Assembly (NCBI GenBank): GCA_015494735.1
Contig: WGAQ01000071.1
Coordinates: 1 to 7,418 of the forward strand
Reading direction: 5' to 3'
Length of the DNA: 7,418 nt
From: Caldifarciminota bacterium
Lineage (GTDB): Bacteria; Hydrothermota; Hydrothermia; LBFQ01; DSFT01
Shown here: one piece after another, positions 1-6,038 of the stretch
Layout of the letters: every line of letters begins with the position of its first letter
Numbering within the stretch: position 1 is the first letter of the stretch
The notes under the pieces: generated by a model
The model's database searches: none
The model's input: only the letters and a program-made list of their open reading frames with translations
Told to the model about the DNA's origin: nothing
Made by a program: the position numbers and the translations under genes

Positions 1-363
1 ATCATCATCGTGGACTATGGATACGAGAGGGAGGAATTGCTGGAGAGATTTCCCGCGGGCTCCATGACGGTGTATTACAGGCACACCGTGGGGGAGGATG
101 TATTCGCCCATCCGTACGAGCAGGACATAACCTACTTCGTGGACTGGACCCTTGTCAGGGAGTGGATGGAGAATCTGGGCATGGAACTGGTGGAGGAGAA
201 GCCGCAGGGCAGGTTTCTGATGGATGCGGGTATAATGGAGGTGGTGGAGGAGGTGGCATCGGGAATGGGTCCCATGGATGTCTTCAAACTGGGCAATGCG
301 GCGAAGAATCTCATATTCAACTTTCCCAGCTTCAGGGTTCAGGTGTGGAGGAAAGGGAAATAG
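1..363 (+). CDS. MidA-family SAM-dependent methyltransferase, C-terminal part (5' end outside window)
   Basis: The reading frame is open from base 1 and ends at TAG 361-363, giving 120 residues that are the C-terminal part of a longer protein. The pieces visible match the MidA/NDUFAF7 (COG1565, DUF185) methyltransferase family: an early DYGY (residues 5-8), a GSMTVYYRH stretch (20-28) matching the family's GTL-Y--H, a QDITYFVDW block (41-49) matching its D-[IL]-T-hVDF, and a QGRFLMDAGI block (69-78). It ends with a GMGPMDVFK stretch resembling the family's GMG-FKVL tail. In mitochondria NDUFAF7 methylates an arginine of a complex I subunit; the bacterial substrate is usually unknown. The SAM-binding N-terminal half lies upstream of the window. 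GTG at base 10 is internal, not the start, because the frame and the family alignment continue upstream of it. Family assignment is by recalled motifs, not by alignment. Confidence 0.85.
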   Translation: MIIVDYGYEREELLERFPAGSMTVYYRHTVGEDVFAHPYEQDITYFVDWTLVREWMENLGMELVEEKPQGRFLMDAGIMEVVEEVASGMGPMDVFKLGNAAKNLIFNFPSFRVQVWRKGK

Positions 364-396
364 CCATTACGGACCGGAATTTCCTGTGCACGTCTA

Positions 397-402
397 TATA
401 AT
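397..402 (+). promoter_or_regulatory. TATAAT -10 box placed for a leaderless transcript
   Basis: A perfect TATAAT lies six bases before the ATG at 409. Initiation 6-7 bases after a -10 box would put the first transcribed base at or next to the start codon. The six intervening bases (TTCCCC) contain no Shine-Dalgarno. I see no convincing -35 hexamer at the expected distance. Confidence 0.6.
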
Positions 403-408
403 TTCCCC

Positions 409-1563
409 ATGAATTTCGGACTGACTGAGGAGCAGAGGCAATTCAAAGAGGCGGCACGGGAATTTGCAGAGAGGGTCATTCGTCCCGCGGTAAGGCACAT
501 GGAGGAGAGCAATCAGTTCCCGTGGGACATAATCCGCCAGATGGGTGAACTGGGCTTCTTCGGTATAGAGGTGCCCGAGGAATACGGAGGGGTCGGGGCC
601 GATGCCATCAGTTATACCCTGGTCCTGGAGGAGATTTCCCGGGTCTCCCCTGCGGTGGGTGTCATCATGTCGGTCAACACATCCCTTGCGGTGGGGGGCA
701 TACTGCAGTTTGGAACGGAGGAGCAGAAGAGGAAGTACATCCCGCCCCTGATATCGGGAGAGGTTATAGGTGCCTATTCCCTCACAGAGCCGCAGGCGGG
801 GAGCGATGCTGCCAGTCTCCTGACCACATACAGGAAGGAGGGGGACAGGTACATCATAAACGGGCGGAAGATATGGTGCACCAACGGGCCGGAGGCGAGA
901 TACATAATCCTCTATGCCGTCGAGGACACGAAGAATCCAAAGAGAACGATGACCGCCTTCATCATAGACACCACCAGGAAGGGCTTTTCCGTCGGGAAGG
1001 TGGAGGAGAAAGTGGGGCTGAGGGGTGCCCACAGTGCGGAATTGATTTTAGAGGATTACGAGGCCTATCCGGAAGAGATTCTGGGGGAAGAGGGGAAGGG
1101 GTATAAGATTGCCCTGACTCTCCTGTCCAGCGGTCGCATCGGTATAGCCTCCCAGTCCCTGGGGATTGCGCAGGGGGCCTTCGAACTGGCCCTCGAGCAT
1201 GCCACCACCAGGGAGCAATTTGGGCAGCCCATCGCCAACTTCGAGATGATTCAGTACTACATTTCCGAAATGGCGACCAGGATAGATGCGGCCAGGCTCC
1301 TGACCTACAGGGCTGCATGGCTGAAGCAGATGGGATTGCCCTACAGGAAGGAGTCCTCCATGGCCAAACTCTATGCATCCGAAACCGCCAACTACGTGAC
1401 GGACAGAACCATACAGATACTGGCATCCATGGGATATTCCATGGAGCACGATGGACAGAGGTACTGGAGGGACGGCAGGGTCACCACCATATACGAGGGA
1501 ACGAGCGAAATACAGAGAATCGTCATTGCGAGGGAAATCCTCAAAGAGATGGGAAAAATCTGA
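409..1563 (+). CDS. Acyl-CoA dehydrogenase
   Basis: This 384-residue flavoprotein has the normal family length (about 380) and would oxidise an acyl-CoA to the trans-2-enoyl-CoA, passing electrons to electron-transfer flavoprotein in the cytoplasm. The N-terminal helical domain starts with LTEEQRQF. The first signature, YSLTEPQAGSDA (123-134), contributes to the FAD and substrate site. The middle beta domain carries KIWCTNG (154-160) and the C-terminal helical domain has REQFGQPIANFEMIQ (268-282). The conserved IYEGTSEIQ gives Glu363 as the catalytic base. The usual Q-x-x-G-G-x-G segment reads QILASMGYS here (336-344), so one glycine is Ala339. Chain-length specificity cannot be read from the sequence; short- or branched-chain substrates are plausible. 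The ATG is chosen because the family's N-terminus begins there. It lacks a Shine-Dalgarno, in line with the leaderless promoter before it. No beta-oxidation partner gene is in view. Confidence 0.93.
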   Translation: MNFGLTEEQRQFKEAAREFAERVIRPAVRHMEESNQFPWDIIRQMGELGFFGIEVPEEYGGVGADAISYTLVLEEISRVSPAVGVIMSVNTSLAVGGILQFGTEEQKRKYIPPLISGEVIGAYSLTEPQAGSDAASLLTTYRKEGDRYIINGRKIWCTNGPEARYIILYAVEDTKNPKRTMTAFIIDTTRKGFSVGKVEEKVGLRGAHSAELILEDYEAYPEEILGEEGKGYKIALTLLSSGRIGIASQSLGIAQGAFELALEHATTREQFGQPIANFEMIQYYISEMATRIDAARLLTYRAAWLKQMGLPYRKESSMAKLYASETANYVTDRTIQILASMGYSMEHDGQRYWRDGRVTTIYEGTSEIQRIVIAREILKEMGKI

Positions 1564-1567
1564 ATTC

Positions 1568-1589
1568 AAAAGAGGGGGCGTAAGCCCCC
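1568..1589 (-). terminator. Rho-independent terminator of the ompA-like operon
   Basis: A six-pair perfect stem, GGGGGC (1574-1579) with GCCCCC (1584-1589), closes a four-base loop. On the - strand it is followed by TCTTTT (1573-1568), a usable U tract, about 14 bases after the ompA-like stop codon. On the + strand the loop is GTAA, a GNRA-type tetraloop, but no T run follows. It should therefore stop leftward transcripts better than those from the acyl-CoA dehydrogenase gene. Confidence 0.75.
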
Positions 1590-1603
1590 CATATCGATAT
1601 CCT

Positions 1604-3889
1604 TTACTTGGCCTCTCCGATGAACCTTATGACCACCCTTCTGTTCTTCTGGTAGTCCTCGGGAGTTCTCTCGGGGAAGACCTCGGGCCTGCTCTCGCCG
1701 TATCCGATGGCCTTCACTCTATCGGGGGTTATGCATCCGTGGCTTATGAGCCAGTTCCTTACAGCATCCGCCCTGGCCTGGGAGAGCCTCAGGTTATACT
1801 CTGCAGAGCCCCTCGTATCCGTATGACCCTCGACCTCTATTATGGCATTGGGGAACTCCTTGAGAACGGAGCACACTTCTTCGAGGATTGGGTAGGATTC
1901 GGGCTTGATGGTGGCCTTTCCGGTATCGAAGTAAATCTTGCGAATCTTAATCTTGAAGCCCTTCTTGGCAACTTCTGCCACCACCGTCGTGGTCTTGCCC
2001 TTCTCCACGGTGATGTTCTTGAGCATGGTCAGGTAGTTGGCCTTCAGAGGTTTGATTTTCACGGCATACTCGCCGGGACCCAGTTCTATGGTGAACTCTC
2101 CATCGTCATTCGTGGTGCCGCTGATGTCAGTTCCTATAACTTCTATGGTGGCCTTCACGGGCTCCTTGGTTTCCTTATCCAGGACGGTCAGGATGACCTT
2201 TCCGGTCTCCACCTCTTTCTTCTTCTCGGGTCTGAGGGTGATGTTCTTGGTAACGACGCCGGCTTCCTTAACCTCGATTATGTCGCTGTAGGGGATGTAT
2301 CCTTCCGCCACGGCTCCGAGTTTGATGACCCCTGCGGAGAGGGAATCTATCTCGTAGAAGCCCAGGTCATCCGTGTAGGCGGTCCTGCCATTGGCAATCA
2401 CCTTGACGCCCTTGAGGGGCTTGCCCTCCATGTCGGTGACCTTGCCCGTGACCTTGACCAGTTTTGCGACTTCCTTCTTCACGGGACTGAGATTCACTTC
2501 TTTTATGACAGGTCCTGCCTTGACCTCCACCACATTGGATTGAGGCACGTAGTTTTCGGCTTTTATGTTGTAGGAGTACACACCGGGCTCCAGGTTCTTG
2601 AAGTTGATGGTTCCGGTTTCCTTGTTGGTATAACCCTCTTTGACCTTTTCGTTGTCCTTGAAGAGGGTCACCTCCGCATAGACGGGTGCTCCGGTGGATG
2701 CATCCTTCACCACGATGGTGAGGGTTCCCTTCTTCACCTTCTTCAGGAGGATGACCACTTCCATCTTTCCGGGTGTGACGTTGATGAGCCTGCTCTCGGG
2801 CACGTAGTCCTTTGCGGTGACCTTCAGGTTATAGCTGCCAACCACGACCTTGGAGAATTCGGCCTTTCCGGTGGCGTCCGTGGTTAGGGAGTCCCCCTTC
2901 TCCTGCAGAATGACAGAGGCCCCCTCTATGGGATGCTCGGTCTCCTCATCCTTCACTATCACTATCACGTCCCCATGCTGGACCTTGGGAACTCCAGCCT
3001 CGTAAGTATAGTTGGCATTGAGCCAGAAGGTCCATGTGGGTTTGAACGTGTTGGAGTAGGCCAGGCCATACGGTCCGTAGTGGTGGATGAGGGGTTTTTC
3101 TGCTCCTATGGTGAAGTGCATGTTGGGATATCCGAACTTGAATCCGAAGCCCACCAGAAGGGCACTGGAGTCCTGATATGCTGTTGCCATTGGCCTGTAA
3201 TAGACCACCTCGGCATAGGGCTTTATGGCTCCCACGTGGAAGAGGGCTGCCAGTCCCAGGGTCAGCAGTTCATCACCCTGTGCGGTATCGCCCACGGAAT
3301 AGAGGCCCTCGAAATCCAGCCTTATGGGATAACTCTGGTAGGATAAGAGTCCTCCGAATCCATAGGTTATTCCGTAGTTGGCAAATGGCCTGTACAGTCC
3401 TCCCTTATCCGCATACGCAGTGGAGAGCAGGGGGATGGATATAGTATCGTTGGCAGCGGTGAAGTACTTCTTCTCTCCCGTGGGGAGGGTGAGGAATCCT
3501 CTGAGACCTGCGGCGAATTTTCTGTCCATGAATGCTTTGCTCACCTTGAGATTCAACTTTATATCTCCGAATCCATAACCCAGGTAATAATCGCTTCCGG
3601 GGGTTGTGGTGGAGTGCAGAAAATCCGCATTGTAATTCAGTATTACGGATGCTTCGAATACGGAGAGGGCATAGCCCAGCCCAAAGTAGTTGGTCAGATA
3701 GAGGGGTTTTCCACTGGTTCCCAGAGCATTGTATAACGTATTGCTATAGCCCATATTCAGATTGAGCAACTGGAATGTCAGGGCGTTCTCTCCGTCTATG
3801 AAAGCCGAGCCCACCCTCTGAGCCCCCGTAAGGGCTTCATGGTTCAGACCATACGTATAGGTCTGCGATACGAGCACTAACCACATCAT
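1604..3889 (-). CDS. Outer-membrane protein: beta-barrel, four beta-sandwich repeats and C-terminal OmpA peptidoglycan-binding domain
   Basis: This 761-residue protein has three parts. Residues ~1-300 are rich in alternating aromatic and glycine strands (GYGFGDIKLNLKV, LLVGFGFKFGYP), as in an outer-membrane barrel. Residues ~304-641 form four repeats of the carboxypeptidase-regulatory or PEGA type. Residues ~645-760 are an OmpA/Pal domain with IYFDTGKATIKPES and GHTDTRG, then the N-x-x-L-S-x-x-R-A motif. Asp691 and Arg706 have the 15-residue spacing of the two diaminopimelate-binding residues in OmpA proteins. The likely role is to tie the outer membrane to peptidoglycan, with the repeats as a periplasmic spacer. 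The ATG at 3889 is the only normal start after an in-frame TGA and has a strong Shine-Dalgarno. The N-terminus (MMWLVLVSQTYTYG) is an unusually short signal sequence without Lys or Arg. It lies 16 bases after the preceding gene and is probably cotranscribed with it. Confidence 0.85.
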   Translation of the reverse strand: MMWLVLVSQTYTYGLNHEALTGAQRVGSAFIDGENALTFQLLNLNMGYSNTLYNALGTSGKPLYLTNYFGLGYALSVFEASVILNYNADFLHSTTTPGSDYYLGYGFGDIKLNLKVSKAFMDRKFAAGLRGFLTLPTGEKKYFTAANDTISIPLLSTAYADKGGLYRPFANYGITYGFGGLLSYQSYPIRLDFEGLYSVGDTAQGDELLTLGLAALFHVGAIKPYAEVVYYRPMATAYQDSSALLVGFGFKFGYPNMHFTIGAEKPLIHHYGPYGLAYSNTFKPTWTFWLNANYTYEAGVPKVQHGDVIVIVKDEETEHPIEGASVILQEKGDSLTTDATGKAEFSKVVVGSYNLKVTAKDYVPESRLINVTPGKMEVVILLKKVKKGTLTIVVKDASTGAPVYAEVTLFKDNEKVKEGYTNKETGTINFKNLEPGVYSYNIKAENYVPQSNVVEVKAGPVIKEVNLSPVKKEVAKLVKVTGKVTDMEGKPLKGVKVIANGRTAYTDDLGFYEIDSLSAGVIKLGAVAEGYIPYSDIIEVKEAGVVTKNITLRPEKKKEVETGKVILTVLDKETKEPVKATIEVIGTDISGTTNDDGEFTIELGPGEYAVKIKPLKANYLTMLKNITVEKGKTTTVVAEVAKKGFKIKIRKIYFDTGKATIKPESYPILEEVCSVLKEFPNAIIEVEGHTDTRGSAEYNLRLSQARADAVRNWLISHGCITPDRVKAIGYGESRPEVFPERTPEDYQKNRRVVIRFIGEAK
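1967..2980 (-). repeat. Four tandem ~80-residue beta-sandwich repeats in the OmpA-like protein
   Basis: Approximate residue ranges are 304-384, 387-471, 477-554 and 562-641. Each unit opens with a beta strand plus a polar turn (IVKDEETEHPIEGA, VVKDASTGAPVYA, VTDMEGKPLKGV, VLDKETKEPVKA). A threonine-rich turn and an E/N-F or F-Y-E strand follow, then G-x-Y/V-x-x-x-x-x-A. The first three end in a Y-[VI]-P-x-S segment (DYVPES, NYVPQS, GYIPYS), and a Lys/Glu-rich linker such as VKKEV or EKKKEV follows. The fourth is divergent, with NYLTML in place of Y-V-P. The pattern fits CarboxypepD_reg/PEGA-like folds. The units are diverged, so this is an old protein-level repeat rather than a recent DNA duplication. 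Confidence 0.75.
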
Positions 3890-3903
3890 ACCTCCATACC
3901 TCC
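3890..3903 (-). promoter_or_regulatory. Ribosome binding site of the ompA-like gene
   Basis: On the - strand, AAAAGGAGG places GGAGG at 3903-3899, nine bases before the ATG at 3889. It overlaps the end of the upstream gene only by its A run. A second GGAGG (3895-3891) sits one base from the ATG. The site decides the start, since no alternative start codon is in frame upstream. Confidence 0.75.
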
Positions 3904-3905
3904 TT

Positions 3906-4370
3906 TTATTTCCTGTATTCGATCCTCACATAGCCGATTTTGGTGCTATACTTTATGAGGGGTATGTGCAGGACTAACACATCCCCTTTATCCTCTATGG
4001 CCATCTTCCCCACATCCATGGGGTCGTATCCCAGTATGTCCCTGGCATCTTCCCCTTCCTGTGTCACATCGGTGGAGAGCAGGACAGTATCGTTCTTATC
4101 CACTATCATTATGAGCTGTATGTTCTTGTCCTCCCTTGCCAGATAGTTTATGTGAAATCGCAGGGCGCCGAGGTCCTGGGATACCACCTTCTCGGTGGCG
4201 TATATCCCCAGTATGTATCCGAAGTCTTTCAGAAGGGCTTTCAGGGGGGTTCCCTTCTCCAGTTTTTCTATGGCTTCCTTCTTCTCCCGACCATACTTTA
4301 TGGTGGTGTAGCCCCATACGGCTATGAGGCTGACCAGCCAGAGACCGATAAGGAATACCCACTTTCTCAT
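3906..4370 (-). CDS. Membrane-anchored periplasmic protein resembling a Cache/PAS-like sensor domain
   Basis: I do not recognise a named family. The 154-residue protein starts with a short basic segment (MRK) and one hydrophobic helix (about residues 4-22). A charged linker (KYGREKKEAIEKLEKG, 25-40) follows, then about 110 residues that would lie in the periplasm. That region has a helix with RFHINYLARED (71-81). Next comes a strand and turn, LIMIVDKNDTVLLSTD (86-101), and a late HIPLIKYSTKIGYVRIEY (135-152). This order (long helix, strand, D-x-x-x-x-V-x-x-S, polar stretch, P-x, G-x-V-x-V/I strand) is typical of extracytoplasmic Cache or PAS-like sensor domains of kinases and chemoreceptors. 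Here the chain ends without a second membrane helix or any kinase, GGDEF or MCP output. Being first in an operon with the OmpA-like gene suggests an envelope role. No Shine-Dalgarno precedes the ATG. A lipid-free anchored ligand-binding or assembly factor is equally possible. Confidence 0.65.
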   Translation of the reverse strand: MRKWVFLIGLWLVSLIAVWGYTTIKYGREKKEAIEKLEKGTPLKALLKDFGYILGIYATEKVVSQDLGALRFHINYLAREDKNIQLIMIVDKNDTVLLSTDVTQEGEDARDILGYDPMDVGKMAIEDKGDVLVLHIPLIKYSTKIGYVRIEYRK

Positions 4371-4379
4371 TACGTTAAA

Positions 4380-4385
4380 ATTTTA
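4380..4385 (-). promoter_or_regulatory. Possible TAAAAT -10 box for the leftward operon
   Basis: On the - strand TAAAAT lies nine bases before the ATG at 4370, within a run of A and T. It fits the TANNNT pattern, and initiation would leave only a leader of about two or three bases. No -35 box is evident. The AT-rich context makes chance matches easy. Confidence 0.35.
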
Positions 4386-4534
4386 AAGGCCCGCCATAAA
4401 ATGACCGATTTTTAATTAAGGTGTTCAAAGTGAGCATGTGCTATCTGTTTACCGATTGAGGGATATAAGACCATGCCTTTCAATTCCATAAAATTCGAGA
4501 GCTTCTGGTTTCCATTATGGGTCGTTTTTAAGTA

Positions 4535-4594
4535 TTCCGGAACATTTTATGGTGGGAAGGTTTCATCTTCCGGAAGCGATTCCAAGGAATCCGG
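4535..4594. repeat. Cluster of TTCC/GGAA dyad symmetries
   Basis: Three dyads lie close together: TTCCGGAA at 4535-4542, TTCCGGAA at 4568-4575 (within the palindrome CTTCCGGAAG) and TTCC-AA-GGAA at 4580-4589 (extended to GATTCC/GGAATC). The two identical eight-base palindromes start 33 bases apart, about three helical turns. CCGGA (4570-4574) can also pair with TCCGG (4590-4594) around the third dyad, so an RNA hairpin is an alternative. They may be operators for the divergent genes. This is inference from symmetry alone. Confidence 0.4.
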
Positions 4595-4659
4595 GCATTT
4601 CCGATTCCCGTCATGGCCCTGTTCGATTTGCGGACGGTTTTCTCCCGCAATTGCAGGTT

Positions 4660-4665
4660 TATAAT
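4660..4665 (+). promoter_or_regulatory. TATAAT -10 box of rplT
   Basis: A perfect TATAAT sits 30 bases before the rplT ATG. A start near 4672 would give a leader of about 24 bases that includes the Shine-Dalgarno. The region 16-17 bases upstream reads GTTTTC, a poor -35 match. Confidence 0.55.
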
Positions 4666-4680
4666 TTTCAGACTTTCAAA

Positions 4681-4695
4681 AAGGAGTGACAGGAG
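4681..4695 (+). promoter_or_regulatory. Ribosome binding site of rplT
   Basis: AAGGAG at 4681-4686 lies nine bases before the ATG at 4696, and a second GGAG (4692-4695) touches the start codon. The spacing matches that of the ompA-like gene. Confidence 0.75.
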
Positions 4696-5058
4696 ATGCG
4701 AGTAAAGACGGGGAATGTAAGGAGGAAGAGGCATAAGAAGATTCTGAAACTTGCGAAGGGATATTACCTTTCCAAGTCCAGGCACTTCAGGAGGGCCAAC
4801 GAACAGGTTATCAGGTCCCTTTACTTCTCCTATGTTCACAGGAAGCTGAAGAAGAGACAGTTCAGAAGACTCTGGATTTCCAGGATAAACGCAGCGGTCA
4901 GGGAATATGGTCTCAGTTATTCCAGGTTCATGCATGCCCTCAAGGAGATGAACATAGGCCTCAACAGGAAGGCCCTCTCCGAGATGGCCATCAACGATCC
5001 GGAAGCCTTCGAGGAGCTGGTCAACAGGGCTAAAGACCACATAAGTGCCAATGCATGA
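4696..5058 (+). CDS. rplT: 50S ribosomal protein L20
   Basis: This 120-residue, strongly basic protein matches L20 over its full length (E. coli L20 is about 118). L20 binds 23S rRNA early in large-subunit assembly and in several bacteria represses its own operon. Visible hallmarks are HKKILKLAKGYY (13-24) in the extended basic N-terminal arm, and KKRQFRRLWISRINAAVR (52-69), the family signature. A compact C-terminal domain with NRKALSEMAINDPEAFEEL (90-108) completes it. The ATG is supported by a strong Shine-Dalgarno and by the conserved RVKTG start. In most bacteria the order is infC-rpmI-rplT; here rplT has its own promoter and a divergent unrelated gene upstream, so IF3 and L35 must be encoded elsewhere. 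Its last codons overlap the start of pheS. Confidence 0.97.
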   Translation: MRVKTGNVRRKRHKKILKLAKGYYLSKSRHFRRANEQVIRSLYFSYVHRKLKKRQFRRLWISRINAAVREYGLSYSRFMHALKEMNIGLNRKALSEMAINDPEAFEELVNRAKDHISANA

Positions 5059-6016
5059 GCTGGAGAGTCTGAGGGAATCCTTTCTCAGGGAGATTTCGGA
5101 GGCGAAGGACCTCCGCTCCCTGGAAGAGGTCCGGGTAAAGTATCTGGGGAAGAAGGGGCTCATAACCGGCCTCACGAAGAAGATAAAGGACCTGCCCATA
5201 GAGGAGAGGCGCAGCTTCGGGCGGGCCGTTAACGAGTTGAAGGAATTTGCGGAGGAGGAGATAAGGAAACGCAGGGAGGAGCTTCAGGACATAGAGGGCC
5301 CCTCCTACGACCCCACCCTTCCCGGCAGGAAGGGGGATGTGGGGAATATACATCCCCTGACCAGAGTATTCAACGAAATAATCGAAATATTCGTGGGATT
5401 TGGATTCCAGGTGAGGAGGGGGCCGGAGATAGAGACCGACTGGTACAACTTCACCGCCCTGAATATCCCCGAATATCACCCCGCCCGTGAAATGCAGGAC
5501 ACCTTCTACCTTCCCGATGGTCGTCTCATGCGAACCCATACCTCTCCGGTTCAGATAAGGGTGATGGAGAAGGAGAAGCCCCCCATACGGATTATAGCGC
5601 CGGGACGGGTGTTCAGGAGGGATAACCCCGATGCCACCCATTCCCCCGTATTCCACCAGCTCGAGGGCCTCTACGTGGACAGGAATGTCACTTTCGCACA
5701 GCTCAAGGGAACCCTTACCCTCTTCCTGAAGAAGTTCTATGGCCCCCACGTGAAGGTGAAGTTCGTCCCTTCCTATTTCCCCTTTACGGAGCCGAGCACC
5801 GAAGTCTATGTGGATACCGGTGATGGCTGGATGGAGATATTGGGAGCGGGAATGGTGCATCAGAATGTCCTGAGGAATGTGGGGATAGACCCGGACGAAT
5901 ATTCGGGATATGCATTCGGTCTGGGCATAGAGAGAATTGCAATGCTCAAGTACGGCATAAAGGACATCCGCATGTTCTACGAGGATGATGTCAGGTTCCT
6001 CGAGCAGATCAGGTAA
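5051..6016 (+). CDS. pheS: Phenylalanyl-tRNA synthetase alpha subunit
   Basis: PheS is the catalytic chain of the alpha2-beta2 synthetase that charges tRNA-Phe in the cytoplasm. From the ATG at 5051 it has 321 residues (E. coli about 327). An N-terminal coiled coil (about 1-80, with KYLGKKGLITGL) binds tRNA. The class II core has HPLTRVFNEI (motif 1 region, from 101), LMRTHTSPVQIR, and motif 2 RVFRRDNPDATHSPVFHQLEG (186-206). YFPFTEPS (242-249) forms part of the Phe pocket. Motif 3 is AFGLGIERIAM (288-298), with the pocket-size alanine of FAFG retained. One small change is MVHQN (268-272), where MVHPN is common. ATG 5051 overlaps the rplT stop in ATGCATGA, which suggests translational coupling. 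GTG 5045 is an in-frame alternative two codons earlier. No good Shine-Dalgarno is present. pheT does not follow, so the beta chain must be encoded elsewhere. Confidence 0.96.
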   Translation: MHELESLRESFLREISEAKDLRSLEEVRVKYLGKKGLITGLTKKIKDLPIEERRSFGRAVNELKEFAEEEIRKRREELQDIEGPSYDPTLPGRKGDVGNIHPLTRVFNEIIEIFVGFGFQVRRGPEIETDWYNFTALNIPEYHPAREMQDTFYLPDGRLMRTHTSPVQIRVMEKEKPPIRIIAPGRVFRRDNPDATHSPVFHQLEGLYVDRNVTFAQLKGTLTLFLKKFYGPHVKVKFVPSYFPFTEPSTEVYVDTGDGWMEILGAGMVHQNVLRNVGIDPDEYSGYAFGLGIERIAMLKYGIKDIRMFYEDDVRFLEQIR

Positions 6017-6026
6017 TCCATCCCTT

Positions 6027-6032
6027 TAATCT
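6027..6032 (+). promoter_or_regulatory. TAATCT -10-like box placed for a leaderless asparagine synthase transcript
   Basis: TAATCT fits TANNNT and ends six bases before the GTG start at 6039, the same geometry as at 397-408. The bases between it and the start (TTAGTC) hold no Shine-Dalgarno. No clear -35 is seen, and the site is only ten bases past the pheS stop. Confidence 0.45.
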
Positions 6033-6038
6033 TTAGTC

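Larger units (their letters stand above)
4371..4695. other. Divergent intergenic region between the periplasmic-protein gene and rplT
   Basis: These 325 bases carry no gene I can support. The left end (4371-4425) is AT-rich and should hold the leftward promoter. The middle (4535-4594) holds a cluster of TTCC/GGAA dyads. The right end has an inverted repeat TTGCGG (4628-4633) with CCGCAA (4645-4650) around an 11-base loop, then the rplT TATAAT and Shine-Dalgarno. No L35 (rpmI) or IF3 (infC) coding sequence is present in either strand. A 63-codon open frame at 4473-4664 lacks a ribosome binding site and looks like chance. Confidence 0.7.

Noticed and set aside
10..12. GTG as the start of the first gene
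   Set aside because: The frame is open to base 1 and the methyltransferase family's SAM-binding half should lie upstream, so this is an internal valine.
394..1032. 212-codon open frame on the - strand
   Set aside because: It is the shadow of the acyl-CoA dehydrogenase gene, which has both family signatures on the + strand.
1451..2887. 478-codon open frame on the + strand antisense to the ompA-like gene
   Set aside because: It lies inside a gene with clear domain motifs on the other strand, has a low-complexity composition without recognisable domains, and starts inside the acyl-CoA dehydrogenase gene. It is a by-product of codon bias.
4612..4640. GTTCGATT resembling a tRNA T-loop
   Set aside because: The flanking CCCTG and TGCGG do not form a five-pair T stem, and no acceptor or anticodon arms are found around it.
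4473..4664. 63-codon open frame in the rplT upstream region
   Set aside because: There is no Shine-Dalgarno, a TATAAG only three bases before the ATG is too close for a leaderless start, and the frame runs into the rplT -10 box. It does not resemble L35, the gene expected there.
4430..4695. L20 autoregulatory leader
   Set aside because: Hairpins exist, but the TATAAT at 4660 would start transcription downstream of them, and I cannot identify the 23S-like L20 site by eye.
5030..5860. 276-codon open frame on the - strand
   Set aside because: It is the shadow of pheS, and its translation resembles nothing known.
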